Source: Nannocystis sp. RBIL2 (lineage in GTDB: Bacteria > Myxococcota_A > Polyangia > Nannocystales > Nannocystaceae). Taken from it: DNA of 64,000 nucleotides. The number at the start of each line of letters is the position of its first letter. Within the stretch, counting starts at the first letter, position 1. Below are positions 33,794 to 43,065 of the stretch, piece after piece. The DNA lies in NCBI RefSeq assembly GCF_026626745.1, contig NZ_JAPNJW010000002.1, forward strand, positions 2,938,151 through 3,002,150, written 5' to 3'. Under the pieces are notes generated by a model that saw only the letters and a list, made by a program, of their open reading frames with translations, searched no databases and was not told the DNA's origin. The position numbers and the translations under genes are program-made.

Positions 33794-35284
33794 TCACGCC
33801 GGCGCCACGAATTTCGCCAGCAGCACCCGGCGGGTCCCGCCGAAGTCGATCGTCAATTTGCGCTGGTCGCCCGCCGCGGCCTCGACTGCGACGATCGTCC
33901 CGAGGCCGAACTTGGCGTGGGTCACGCGCTCGCCGACGGCGTGCGGATCGACGGGCTTCGGCGGCGGCGCCTTCGGCCGCGACTCGGCGGCCAGCATCGT
34001 GCTACAGGCGCGCGAGTCGGGGGCCGACGAGCGCCGCGCCAGCGCCAGCGCGGTCTTGCCCTCGGGGCCGCGGCGATCGGTCGCGCCGCGGGCCAGCAGG
34101 ACGCGCACCGCGTCGGCGTTGCCCTGCGAGGCGGCCACGTGCAGAGCGGTCCAACCGTCGACGCCGCCGAGCGAGTGCGTGCGGTCGATGTCGGCCCCGG
34201 CGTCGAGCAGCGCGATGATCTCCTCCGCCGACGCGGTCCCGGCCGTGCGCACCAGGCCTTCGGTGATCGCCATCGGCTCGGCGCGCGCGGCCAGCCAGGC
34301 GAAGATCGCCACGCCGACCTGCGAGCGCGTGCCCCAGAACGTCGACGCGTCGATCGGCGCGCCTGCGGCCACGATCGCCTCCACCGCGCGACGATCGCCG
34401 GAGCGCACCGCGGTGGTCAGCGCCGACATGTGGCCGTTCGGCTCGGCGTCGCGCGGATCGGCCCCTGCAGCCAGGAGCGCCTCGACCAGCTCGGGCCGCC
34501 CGCAGCTCGCGGCGAAGAACAGCGCGCCCGGGGTCGCCCGCGCCCCGCGAGCGAGCCGCAGCAGCGCCAGGTCGACCTGCCGGCCCGCGACCTGGGCCGT
34601 CAGCCGCCGACGGTGCTCGACCCGCGACAGCCGGGCGCCGCTGAAGAAGCGGTCGAGCGGGCCCTCCTCGGGCGCGTGGCCGTCCGGATCGGCGCCCGCG
34701 TCGAGCAGCACCTCCGCGAAGCCGACGTCGCTGGCGTGGTCGAGCGCCGACCAGCCGGCCCGGTCGACCGCGTCGGCAGCGACGCCCGCGGCCAGCATCG
34801 CCCGCGCGACCTCGGCCTGCTTGCCGATGCGGGCCGCGTGGTGCAGCGCAGTCGCCCCGTTCTCGTCCCGCGCCGTCGCGTCCGCGCCCGCGGCCAGCAG
34901 CATCGCCACGATCGCCAGGGTGCGCCGCGACCGTTCGTCGGCGTCGACGTGATACACCTGGGCCCCCGCGGCCACGAGGACCAGCGAGCCCGGGCCGGCC
35001 GGCGCGGCCGCGAACGCCGGCGACAGCGTGCGCCAGAACGACGCCCGCAGCAGCGCCGGCGGGGTGCTGTCGACCCGGGCCCCGCGCGCCAGCAGCAGGC
35101 GCACCACCTCGACCTGCAGGTGCCGCACCGCCTCGTACAGCGCGGTCCGGGGGTCGACCACGCCGTGGCGGTTGAGCTGGGCGATGCCGTCGACGTGGGC
35201 GCCGCGGGTCAGAGCCGCTGCGATCGCGTCGAGGAGGCCGTCGGCCGCCGCCTCGACCAGCGCGAGCTGCGGATCGATGGGCAC
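33794..35284 (-). CDS. Ankyrin-repeat protein with UvrD/PcrA-type Tudor-like C terminus
   Basis: A 496-residue protein with no signal peptide. Most of it is ankyrin repeats, the clearest being NGATALHHAARIGKQAEVARAMLAAG, GRPELVEALLAAGAD, SALTTAVRSGDRRAVEAIVAAGAP and GWTALHVAASQGNADAVRVLLARGA. The last 45 residues (GERVTHAKFGLGTIVAVE...RKLTIDFGGTRRVLL) match the Tudor-like C-terminal domain of UvrD/PcrA helicases, which binds RNA polymerase. This suggests a cytosolic scaffold that contacts the transcription machinery, but that is inference. It converges on the tRNA unit. Confidence 0.88.
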   Translation of the reverse strand: MPIDPQLALVEAAADGLLDAIAAALTRGAHVDGIAQLNRHGVVDPRTALYEAVRHLQVEVVRLLLARGARVDSTPPALLRASFWRTLSPAFAAAPAGPGSLVLVAAGAQVYHVDADERSRRTLAIVAMLLAAGADATARDENGATALHHAARIGKQAEVARAMLAAGVAADAVDRAGWSALDHASDVGFAEVLLDAGADPDGHAPEEGPLDRFFSGARLSRVEHRRRLTAQVAGRQVDLALLRLARGARATPGALFFAASCGRPELVEALLAAGADPRDAEPNGHMSALTTAVRSGDRRAVEAIVAAGAPIDASTFWGTRSQVGVAIFAWLAARAEPMAITEGLVRTAGTASAEEIIALLDAGADIDRTHSLGGVDGWTALHVAASQGNADAVRVLLARGATDRRGPEGKTALALARRSSAPDSRACSTMLAAESRPKAPPPKPVDPHAVGERVTHAKFGLGTIVAVEAAAGDQRKLTIDFGGTRRVLLAKFVAPA

Positions 35285-35683
35285 CCAGCCTCTGTATCAC
35301 AGCCCGTCGCACCCGACACAGACATGCTCTTTCGGACATGCTCCTTCGAGCATGCGCGGCGCGTGGCCGCCTTCGCGCTCGCGGCCCGGTCCGCGGATGA
35401 CTGGCGACGGCAAGCACTCCGAGCGCGGCGGCCACGTCCATCGCCCGGTCGAGGCGTGGATCGACACGGGACCCCGACCGGCAGGGCTCGAAAAAGCGCT
35501 CGCAGGCCGATGACCGGAAGGATCCGCGACAGCGTGCTCAGCAGCAGCGAAGTCGACTCACCGAGCCGACACGACGGCGCAGACGTGAGGCGACGAGCGA
35601 CGCGAGGCGTGCGGGCAGCCCCTCACATGGCGCTCCGAGGCTCGCCGATCGCGGGCCCAGGCGACCGGGTGTTAGGGTTCGCC
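35285..35683. other. Divergent intergenic region with a palindromic repeat array
   Basis: CATG at 35323, 35337 and 35351 (14 nt apart) lie about 40 nt upstream of the ankyrin gene start. The rest (35355-35683) shows nothing recognisable. Confidence 0.75.
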
Positions 35684-36310
35684 ATGCTCCGCCGATCGCC
35701 GCTCCTGCTGCTCCTCATGGCCGCAGCCTGCTTCTCCGACGCGCCGCCCTCGGGCCTGTCGACGAGCGGCAGCGTCAGCGCGAGCTCGACCGGCACGACC
35801 GCGCCCGGGCTCGACGCGACCGGCCCCGACTCGACCTCGACCTCGACCTCGACCTCGGGCACGCCGGTGACGACCTCGGCGACGACGACCACCACCGAGG
35901 CCCTGACCACCACCGAGGCGACGACGGGCGAGCTGACGACGGACGAATCGACCATGGGCGCGACGGTGACGAGCACGAGCGGCCCGGGCACCACCGACGC
36001 CGACCCGTACGCCACCTGCGGGGCCGCGCCGACGAAGTTCGAGTGCTTCGACTGCTGCCGCAGCGAGGGCGACTGGGAGGTGTTCCGCGGCAACCTGGCA
36101 GGTTGCGTGTGCCCGGACGCCGAGCACCCGTGCTTCGCCGGTTGCTTCGACTCGCTGTGCAACACCGACACCCTGGCGGAAGCGTGCTTCGGCTGCTTCA
36201 CCGCGAACGACGCCTGCGTCGCGGAGGCGGTCGACCAGTGCGTGAACTACCCCGAGTGCGCGGCCTACGTCGGCTGCCTCGACGGCGCGGCCTGCTACGA
36301 CAAGCCGTGA
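35684..36310 (+). CDS. Cys-rich lipoprotein with Ser/Thr linker
   Basis: A 208-residue surface protein. The signal MLRRSPLLLLLMAAACFS has lipobox AAAC. Residues about 20-110 are Ser/Thr/Gly-rich (STSTSTSTSGTPVTTSATTT), and the last 100 carry some 17 Cys in close pairs (ECFDCCRS, GCVCPD, PCFAGCFDSLC, ACFGCFT, ECAAYVGC), surely disulfide bonded. The linker holds the Cys-rich module off the outer membrane. No named family. A huge upstream in-frame extension through the tRNA genes is not real. Confidence 0.85.
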   Translation: MLRRSPLLLLLMAAACFSDAPPSGLSTSGSVSASSTGTTAPGLDATGPDSTSTSTSTSGTPVTTSATTTTTEALTTTEATTGELTTDESTMGATVTSTSGPGTTDADPYATCGAAPTKFECFDCCRSEGDWEVFRGNLAGCVCPDAEHPCFAGCFDSLCNTDTLAEACFGCFTANDACVAEAVDQCVNYPECAAYVGCLDGAACYDKP

Positions 36311-36323
36311 GCCGGCGCCGCGC

Positions 36324-37307
36324 TCACGACTTCGCCGCGAACGGCTCGCCGCCGAAGCGGCCGCGGTCGTGCTTCTGCTCGAGCGTCGAGATCGGGCCGA
36401 GCGGGACGATGCGCGTCGGGTTCACGTGCGGGTGGCTGCGGTAGTAGTGCTCCTTGATGTGGTCGAGCCGGCACAGCTCGGCCACCCCGGGCAATTGATA
36501 GAGGTCGCGCAGGTACCCGGACAGCTGCGGGTAGTCGACGATCCGCCGCAGGTTGCACTTGAAGTGCCCGTGATAGACCGGGTCGAAGCGCAGCAGCGTG
36601 GTGAACAGGCACAGGTCGGCCTCGGTGACGACCTCGCCGCACAGGAACCGCTGGTCGGCGAGCACGCCCTCCCAGCGGTCGAGCGCCGCGAACAGCTCGC
36701 GCACCGCCTCCTCGTACGCGGCCTGCTCGGTGGCGAAGCCGGCCCGGTACACCCCGTTGTTGATGGGCTCGTAGATCTGGTCGATGGTGCGGTCGATGCG
36801 GCGCTGCAGCGGCTTCGGGTACAGCGTGATCCGCCGGGTGTGCAGCGCCGCGAACTCGACGTCGAGCATGCGCAGCACCTCGCGCGACTCGTTGCACACG
36901 ATCGTCGCGCGCTCGCGGTCCCACAGCACCGGCACCGTGGTGCGGCCGCTGTAGCCCGGGTCGGCGCGGAGGTAGATCGAGCGCAGGAAGCGAGCGCCGA
37001 AGATCGGGTCGGGGACGCAGCCGTCGCGCTCGGTGAACGCCCAGCCGTCGTCGCCCATGAAGGGGTCGACCACCGAGATCGAGATCGCCTGCTCGAGGCC
37101 GAGCAGGCCGCGGGCCAGCAGGGTCCGGTGGGCCCACGGGCACGCGTGGGCGACGTAGAGGTGGTAGCGGCCCGCCACCGCCGGGTGCCCCGAGCTGCCG
37201 TCGGCGGTCACGCGCTCGCGGAACTGCGACTCGGAGCGCACGAAGTTGCCGGCCTCGTCCGGCTCGTACCACTTCGTCGTCCACACCCCGTCGATGAGCA
37301 TGCCCAT
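36324..37307 (-). CDS. Glutathionyl-hydroquinone reductase (Xi-class GST, YqjG/ECM4-like)
   Basis: A 327-residue cytosolic enzyme that reduces glutathionyl-hydroquinones. Signature parts: RYHLYVAHACPWAHRTLLARGL with the catalytic Cys in CPWAH, PDPIFGARFLRSIYLRADPGYSGRTTVPVLWD, ESREVLRML, LCGEVVTEADLCLFTTLLRFDPVYHGHFKCN and PHVNPTRIVPLGP. Length and motifs fit the family throughout. Starts at 37331, 37307 and 37301 exist; 37307 is chosen because the family N terminus begins close to it. It converges on the preceding lipoprotein gene with a 13-nt gap. Confidence 0.94.
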   Translation of the reverse strand: MGMLIDGVWTTKWYEPDEAGNFVRSESQFRERVTADGSSGHPAVAGRYHLYVAHACPWAHRTLLARGLLGLEQAISISVVDPFMGDDGWAFTERDGCVPDPIFGARFLRSIYLRADPGYSGRTTVPVLWDRERATIVCNESREVLRMLDVEFAALHTRRITLYPKPLQRRIDRTIDQIYEPINNGVYRAGFATEQAAYEEAVRELFAALDRWEGVLADQRFLCGEVVTEADLCLFTTLLRFDPVYHGHFKCNLRRIVDYPQLSGYLRDLYQLPGVAELCRLDHIKEHYYRSHPHVNPTRIVPLGPISTLEQKHDRGRFGGEPFAAKS

Positions 37308-37398
37308 GGCCCCGGTCCTCCGCGGCCGCAAGCATGATCGAATTCGTCGGCCGGGCCAGCGCCGCGGCCATGCTCGCGGCCCGGCGACGCATGCAGCG

Positions 37399-39252
37399 TC
37401 AGGGCTTGTACCGCCGGAGGCCGGCGAGGATCCCGGGCCCGACGACGAGCTCGCCGCTGACCAGCCCGACCTCCGGCTCGCTGAAGTGCATGTACACGTC
37501 GTCGAGGCCGCGCCCGAACGACCGCGGCAGGCTGCCCGCCTCGAGCACGCCGAAGTGGACCAACACGCGCTCGAACCAATCGACGGAGCGGGCGAAGTCG
37601 GAGGCCATCAGCACGTTGGCCCCCGAGGCGCGGCGGAGGAGGCCGGTCAACCTCGCGTCGTCGCGCAGCGACGCGCCGCCCTCGCGGGCCGCGAGCGTGC
37701 GACGCAGCAGCAGTTCCTCGGCGCCCGGGGCGATGACGAAGTGGACCTGGCCGCCGACCTCGAGCCGGTCGATGTTCAGGCCCTCGGTGACCAGGGACGG
37801 CGCGACGGCGCCGAGGTCGTCCGCGGCCTCGGACCCGAGCAGGCGAGACAGGCGGATCGTCCAGCGATCGACCGGGACCCCGTCGATCGCATACGCGCCC
37901 GGGGTGAACGACCACGGCAGGAACTTGCTCGCAGCGGCCCCGAGGACCACCTCGGCGGAGAACCGGCGCGTCCACGCCAGCCAGGCGGCGCGCGCGTCGG
38001 CGCCGGGGAGCAGCCGGTGCGTCGACAGGATCCCGAGCCCGAGCGGCGAGCCCGGCTGCTCGAGCAGCAGGTGAGCGACGTGCCCGTCGTACAGGGCCGC
38101 CTCCTCGGCGACCTCGCGCCCGACGCTCTCCGGGCTCACCCGTGAGCCGCGCAGCGCCGACATGGCCTCGGCGACGGCGCGCTGGCGCAGCTGCACCTCC
38201 GGCTCGGTCGCACCGCCGGCGCTGTACATGCTCCACGCCCGCACGGCCCGCAGATCGAGGTTCTGGGCCAGCAGCATGAGCGCACCGTCCGGCAGCGCCT
38301 CGACGAACCCCGCGTCGAGCTTGCGCCCGCGCGACACGCTGGCGCCGGGGAAGCGCCCGCCGGCGACCGGCACGAACTGCCACGCCAGCGCCGCGCCGTG
38401 GTCGCCGATCGTGAGCGCGAAGCTCACCTGCTCGTGCTCGGCGAGCTCGCGCACGTTGAGGGCGTCGAACTCGCGGTCGGCCAGCTGGAGGATCTCGAAC
38501 CCGCGGCGGATCGACGCCGGCGCGCTCGCCAGCGTCTCCTCGATGCGCGCCTGCTTGCGCGCGTCGGGCGTGGCCGCGGCGGCCTCGATCACCGCGCCGT
38601 AGCGGCCGAACACGTCGTGGCTGAACACCACCACCTCGACGTCGGCGCGGACCTCCGGCGCGCGGGCGACGATGTTGCTCGCCAGGTACGCCTGCGCGCG
38701 CGGGAAGAAGTCGCGGGCCCCGCTGATCGCCACGTTCTGGCCGAGCGCGTCGAGGTACAGCGCGGTCCCGCCGGTCACGAGGCCCGCGTGCCCCTCGACG
38801 TCCGTGCTCGCGCCGAGATCGCGGACCAGCGCCGCCGCCCCGCCGACGTAGCCGAACGTACAGACGAAGTCGCCCGGATCCTGACCGAGGTCGCCGAAGA
38901 CGCAGGCGAGTGGGCGCTGCAGGTCGACGCGCGCGGCCACGACGGGGTTCAGCCCGGCGCGTCGCACGATCCGCTCGGTCAGCGCCTCGAGCCGCAGCTT
39001 TGGCGCCGAGTACTCCGGGAACACGCGCTCCCGCAGGTCGGCGAACAGCGCGGTCCCGCTCGGGATCAGCACGTGGCCGAGCACCGGGGCGCCGTCGCGC
39101 GCGAGGGCGCGAGCGGCCGGTGGTTCGGACGGGCGGGCGGCTTCGGACGCCGCGGACCGAGCCGCCGGCGCGACCGAGGCGCTGTCGTGGCGGCTACAGG
39201 AGGGACAGGCGAGCGCTACGAGGACCGGCAGCCCGGCGAGGAAGCGCGACAT
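37399..39252 (-). CDS. Large lipoprotein, unknown function
   Basis: A 617-residue exported protein. Signal MSRFLAGLPVLVALACPSC, then an Ala/Ser linker to about residue 55. The rest is a mixed alpha/beta protein with internal symmetry hints: LIPSGTALFADLRERVFPEYSAPKL, ALPDGALMLLAQNLDLRA and APGAEELLLRRTLAAREGG suggest repeated tests of how large a stored value is, in the style of DUF3352-type proteins, but I cannot assign a family. It stands alone. Confidence 0.75.
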   Translation of the reverse strand: MSRFLAGLPVLVALACPSCSRHDSASVAPAARSAASEAARPSEPPAARALARDGAPVLGHVLIPSGTALFADLRERVFPEYSAPKLRLEALTERIVRRAGLNPVVAARVDLQRPLACVFGDLGQDPGDFVCTFGYVGGAAALVRDLGASTDVEGHAGLVTGGTALYLDALGQNVAISGARDFFPRAQAYLASNIVARAPEVRADVEVVVFSHDVFGRYGAVIEAAAATPDARKQARIEETLASAPASIRRGFEILQLADREFDALNVRELAEHEQVSFALTIGDHGAALAWQFVPVAGGRFPGASVSRGRKLDAGFVEALPDGALMLLAQNLDLRAVRAWSMYSAGGATEPEVQLRQRAVAEAMSALRGSRVSPESVGREVAEEAALYDGHVAHLLLEQPGSPLGLGILSTHRLLPGADARAAWLAWTRRFSAEVVLGAAASKFLPWSFTPGAYAIDGVPVDRWTIRLSRLLGSEAADDLGAVAPSLVTEGLNIDRLEVGGQVHFVIAPGAEELLLRRTLAAREGGASLRDDARLTGLLRRASGANVLMASDFARSVDWFERVLVHFGVLEAGSLPRSFGRGLDDVYMHFSEPEVGLVSGELVVGPGILAGLRRYKP

Positions 39253-39439
39253 GTACGGCGGGATCCTTTCAGGGCCGGGCGCGGAGCAGCCAGCCCGAAC
39301 GATCGCGTAGCGACGGGCCGCGCCGGATCACGCCCCGGCGCATGCGCAAACCCGTGTCAGCGCCTGTCATCGCGTGTGCGACGCCAGCGCACGAGAGTCG
39401 GGCGTGAACCACGAGGCGCAGCCTCATCGTCGATCCGCA

Positions 39440-39457
39440 CCTGTCCCTTGGTGCAGA
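39440..39457. repeat. Single palindromic repeat copy (weak)
   Basis: CCTG 39440 / CAGA 39454 with spacer TCC-CTTG-GTG, between two lipoprotein genes. Confidence 0.5.
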
Positions 39458-39498
39458 TCGCGGCAAGCGGCCCTGCGATGCGAATCGGCGCGGACGCG

Positions 39499-41007
39499 TC
39501 ACGGGGTGTAGCTGGTGACGGCGTTCTTGCTGAGGACGTGGAGGCGAGCGTCGGGGCCGAACAGGGCGTCGTAGACGTGCTCCCCGGGCGCCAGCCGGGT
39601 CCACACCGGCTCGCCGTCGGGGTCGAGGCGGGCGATGGAATGGGCTTTCTGGTCGCCGAAGACAGCGCTGGCGACGAGGAAGGCGCCGCCGCCGGACGCG
39701 GGCACAAGGAGGCCGGGATAGACCCGCCACGGAGCCGGCACGCTCCATTCCTTCCACCACAGCTCGTCGCCGTCGAGGTCGATGGCCAGCAGGTCGTGTT
39801 CGGGGCTGCCGGGCTCCTCGAGCCCCTCGATCGAATAGCGCGTGACGGAGACCATGAGCCGATCGCCGGTGAGGACGATGTCGCCGACCTCGACGCCGGC
39901 GGGCTCGCCGGGCGAGCGATCGAGCTGCCACAGCGGGGTGCCGTCGCTCGCGAATGCACGCACATGCACGCGAAAGTCGAGCGGCAGATCGTCGGTCGCC
40001 TGATAGCGGGGGCCGGCGAGGTAGACCGCGTCGGCGTCGGCGGTGACGCCGGCGTATCGCGTGATCTGCGGGAACTCGAGGGAGTCCTCGGCGAACGACC
40101 ACAGCAGGTCGCCGTCGCCGTCGAAGCGGTGGACCTGGGCGGTGGTGATACCGCCGGTGAAGCCGACGGAATTGCCGACGAGCACGAAGTCGCCGTTCGG
40201 CGCGATCTCGAGGTCGTTCGGGGCGATGCCGATGTCGGGGAGGCGATGATCCCAGACGGGGGCGCCGTCGGGTGAGAACCGGGCGATCCACAGATAGCCG
40301 CCGGTGTCGGGCTTGACGATCTCGGTCCACACGACGCCGGCGACGATGATGTCGCCGTTGCTCGCGGTGACGGCGTGCCACGGATCGAGGCCGTTGGGCG
40401 CGGCGTCGCCGGTCCACGTCCACTCGGGCTCGCCGGCGGGCAGGTTCAAACGGCGGATTTGCGCGATGTACTGCTGGCCTTGCCAACCGGACGAGCCGAG
40501 CACGAGCGCGTGCTCGGAGCCGGGCAACAGGGCCTCGTCGATCGCGGTGAAGCAGTACCAGGCCTGCTGCTGCGGCAGCGCGGGCAGCGGCAAGAGTTCA
40601 CCCTGATGGCCCGGACCGAGGATGCAGGACGAGAGGCACAGGTCGTCCTCGTCGCGGTCGCCGTCGTCGCAAGCCTCGCCGGGATCGAGGACGCCGTTGC
40701 CGCACAGGTCGTCGCCGGTGGTGCCGGTGGTGGTCGTCGTCGTTTCGCCGAGCGTGGTACCGGTGGTCGTGGTCGTCTGCCCGGTCGCCGTGGTCGTGGT
40801 CGTGCTCGTGGTGTCGAGCGTATCGCCGACGCCCGCGGTGGTCGTGGGCGCGACCGTGGTGCCGGTGGTGCTGTCGCCGATCGTGCCAGCGGTGCCGTCG
40901 GTCGCGTCGCTGCTGCTGCCTGGCGCCTGGTCGGTGGTGGTGGCGCCCGAACCGGGACAGGCCAGGAGGAGCTGCGCGAGGGCGAGGATGCAGGCGCGAG
41001 AAGCCAT
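39499..41007 (-). CDS. Lipoprotein with Thr-rich linker, myxobacterial Cys-rich repeat and PQQ-like propeller
   Basis: A 502-residue surface protein. The signal ends LLLACPG. A Thr-rich linker (about 22-95) precedes LCGNGVLDPGEACDDGDRDEDDLC, the myxobacterial Cys-rich repeat. From about residue 135 it has beta-propeller blades (GQQYIAQIRRLNLPAGEPEWTWTG, FSPDGAPVWDHRLPD, FDGDGDLLWSF, LDLDGDELWWKEW, LDPDGEPVWTRL) of the PQQ/outer-membrane type. A paralogue with the same order is at 53880-55493. Function unknown; probably a surface adhesin or sensor. Confidence 0.86.
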   Translation of the reverse strand: MASRACILALAQLLLACPGSGATTTDQAPGSSSDATDGTAGTIGDSTTGTTVAPTTTAGVGDTLDTTSTTTTTATGQTTTTTGTTLGETTTTTTGTTGDDLCGNGVLDPGEACDDGDRDEDDLCLSSCILGPGHQGELLPLPALPQQQAWYCFTAIDEALLPGSEHALVLGSSGWQGQQYIAQIRRLNLPAGEPEWTWTGDAAPNGLDPWHAVTASNGDIIVAGVVWTEIVKPDTGGYLWIARFSPDGAPVWDHRLPDIGIAPNDLEIAPNGDFVLVGNSVGFTGGITTAQVHRFDGDGDLLWSFAEDSLEFPQITRYAGVTADADAVYLAGPRYQATDDLPLDFRVHVRAFASDGTPLWQLDRSPGEPAGVEVGDIVLTGDRLMVSVTRYSIEGLEEPGSPEHDLLAIDLDGDELWWKEWSVPAPWRVYPGLLVPASGGGAFLVASAVFGDQKAHSIARLDPDGEPVWTRLAPGEHVYDALFGPDARLHVLSKNAVTSYTP

Positions 41008-41227
41008 AAAAACCTAGCAGAGCCGCCAGGATACCCCGATGGGAAGGCCCGGCCAAGCGCGCGTGCGCCGTGCCGGTGGCCGATGGCAGCCGTCGCTAGG
41101 GTCGCCGGGTTCGTCGCCCACGCGAGGGTCGAGCGTCGCGGCCGATGCCGGCAACGTTCGTCCTTGCGGCCAGCTCGCTGCCGAGCGCCGCCGCGTGGAC
41201 ACCGGCGCGCCGACGAGCACGCAAGGA

Positions 41228-41301
41228 CATGCTCGAATGGGCATGTCCTTTAAAACATGCCCATTGGGGCATTACCTAAAGAGCATGCCCTAAGGTGCAT
41301 G
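41228..41301. repeat. 14-nt-phased palindromic array over the SDR stop codon (6 tetramers)
   Basis: CATG at 41228, 41242, 41256, CATT at 41270, CATG at 41284 and 41298, each 14 nt apart. The stop of the minus-strand SDR gene (41290-41292) and its last codons lie within the array. Confidence 0.94.
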
Positions 41302-42054
41302 CTGCTGCGGCGGCGACAGCTGCTGGCCCAGGCCGCCGTCGACGTACAGCTCGGTGCCCGTCGTGAAAGTCGCCGCGAAGGCGAGGAACAGCACCGCGCG
41401 GGCCACCTCCTCGGGCGTGCCGATCCGGCCCATCGGCGTGATCGCGTCGCCCTCGCGCTCGAAGGCCGCGCGCTCCTCGGGCGTGCTGCTGGCGGTGCCC
41501 ATCGTCGGCGTGCGGATGAAGCCGGGGCTGACGGTGTTGACGCGCACGCCTCGCGCCAGCAGCTCGGCCGCCATCACCCGCGCGAACGCGCCGATGGCCG
41601 CCTTGCTGGCCGAGTAGACCGCCATGCCCGCGGTCCCGCTGGTGCTGGCGATCGAGGTCGTGAACACGATCGCCCCGCCCTCGCGCACCAGCGGCGCCAG
41701 CCGTTGCGCGGTGAAGAACGCCCCGCGGGTGTTGACCGCGAACGTGCGGTCGTACGACGCCGCGGTCACGCGGTCGAACGGCTCGAGCTCGGCCACCCCG
41801 GCGTTGATGAACAGCAGGTCGATCGCCCCGAGGCGCGCCCGCACCTGCTCCACCAGGGCGTCGATCGCCTCGAGGTCGGCGATGTCCGACGCCACCACCC
41901 GCTCGCCGAGCTCGCGCCTCGCCGCCGCAGCGCTCGCCTCGCGGCCGGTGACCAGCGCCTCGGCCCCGCCGGCGAGCAGCAGCTCCGCCGTCGCCAGCCC
42001 GATCCCGTGCGTCCCGCCGACGATCACCGCCTGCTTGCCCGCGTACGCGCTCAT
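41290..42054 (-). CDS. Short-chain dehydrogenase/reductase
   Basis: A 254-residue classical SDR. Seen: VIVGGTHGIGLATAELLL for NAD(P) binding, INAGVAELEP, the Ser of TTSIAS, and YSASKAAIGAF with catalytic Tyr and Lys, then NTVSPGFIRTP and VDGGLG. Substrate unknown. Its ATG overlaps the stop of the 6PGDH-like gene by 4 nt (ATGA), so the two are co-translated. Its C terminus is encoded by the edge of a repeat array. Confidence 0.93.
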   Translation of the reverse strand: MSAYAGKQAVIVGGTHGIGLATAELLLAGGAEALVTGREASAAAARRELGERVVASDIADLEAIDALVEQVRARLGAIDLLFINAGVAELEPFDRVTAASYDRTFAVNTRGAFFTAQRLAPLVREGGAIVFTTSIASTSGTAGMAVYSASKAAIGAFARVMAAELLARGVRVNTVSPGFIRTPTMGTASSTPEERAAFEREGDAITPMGRIGTPEEVARAVLFLAFAATFTTGTELYVDGGLGQQLSPPQQHAP

Positions 42055-42947
42055 CGCTCCGCTCCTTCCGCGGCCGACGCCGCCCGCAGCACCTTGATCA
42101 TCGCCGCCGGCGCCTCCTGGCCGAGGCCCGCCGCCATCCCGCGCTGGAACATCGCCGCCGCGAAACCGGGGAAGCTGGCGTCGATCGCCGCCTCGCGGGC
42201 GTGTCGTCCGAGCAGATCCATGCTGCGCCAGCAGATCTCGAGCGAGGCCTCGGGCGCCTCGTAGCGGCCGTGGTGGATCGCCTCGGCGTCGATGCGGATC
42301 ATCTCGCCCATCGCCGGTGCGGTCGCGGCCATCACTTCGCCGAGGCTGTCGACCGGCAGCCCCTCCGACTCCATCAGTCGGGCCCCGTGGTAGAAGCCGA
42401 GCAGCGCCCCGAACAGGCTGGCGAGCACGCCGAAGTCGAGCGCCGCCGCGGCGCCCGGCGGCTCGCCGGCGAAGCGGACCGCGCCCATGTCGGCGAGCAG
42501 CGCCTGCGCGGCCGCGAACGCCTCCGGCGCGCCCGACGTCATGATGTTCGCGTGCGGTCCGCCGATCTGGCTCGGCACCGCCAGGATCGCGCCGTCGAGG
42601 TAGCGCGCGCCTCGGGCAGTCGCCCACCCCGCGAGCTCGCGCGCCTCCTGCGGCGTGCCGGTGCTGAGCTGCACCAGAGTCTTGCCGGCGAGCTCGACCG
42701 ACTCGAGCAGCGAGCGGGTCGCCGGGTAGTCGGTGACGCACACGATCACGACCGGGCTGGCCGCCACCGCCGCGGCCACGCTCCCGGCCACCGTGACGCC
42801 GGCGGCCTCGAGCGGCGCCGCCTTGGCCGAAGTCCGATTCCAGACAATGATGCGGCGGCCCTTCGTCGCCGCCGCGCGAGCGAGGGCCACGCCCATCGCT
42901 CCCAGGCCGATCAGGGCGGCCTCGTGGGTTGTGGAGTGCGAATGCAT
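42051..42947 (-). CDS. NAD(P)-binding 6-phosphogluconate dehydrogenase-like / imine reductase-like enzyme
   Basis: A 298-residue beta-hydroxyacid-dehydrogenase-type enzyme. N-terminal AALIGLGAMGVALARAAATKGRRIIVWNRT binds NADP (the WNRT ending favours NADP). Then VVIVCVTDYPATRSLL, LVQLSTGTPQEAREL, and a helical C-terminal half with FGVLASLFGALLGFYHGARL. The usual catalytic Lys is not evident and the middle matches imine-reductase-like members. It is the first gene of an operon with the SDR and is divergent from an AraC regulator. Confidence 0.88.
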   Translation of the reverse strand: MHSHSTTHEAALIGLGAMGVALARAAATKGRRIIVWNRTSAKAAPLEAAGVTVAGSVAAAVAASPVVIVCVTDYPATRSLLESVELAGKTLVQLSTGTPQEARELAGWATARGARYLDGAILAVPSQIGGPHANIMTSGAPEAFAAAQALLADMGAVRFAGEPPGAAAALDFGVLASLFGALLGFYHGARLMESEGLPVDSLGEVMAATAPAMGEMIRIDAEAIHHGRYEAPEASLEICWRSMDLLGRHAREAAIDASFPGFAAAMFQRGMAAGLGQEAPAAMIKVLRAASAAEGAER

Positions 42948-43065
42948 GCCCCCAGAGATAGGCCGCCCGCCCTCCGTCGTCGCGCACGTTCGGACGCGAC
43001 CCCGACACGATCGGACACCGATCCGCGGGTCAGGTCGCCCGCGCCCTCGGGTAGGATCGTCCCCC

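Noticed and set aside
33485..36310. A 941-codon plus-strand ORF
   Set aside because: It runs through three tRNA genes and the antisense of the ankyrin gene. Only the part from 35684 reads as a lipoprotein.
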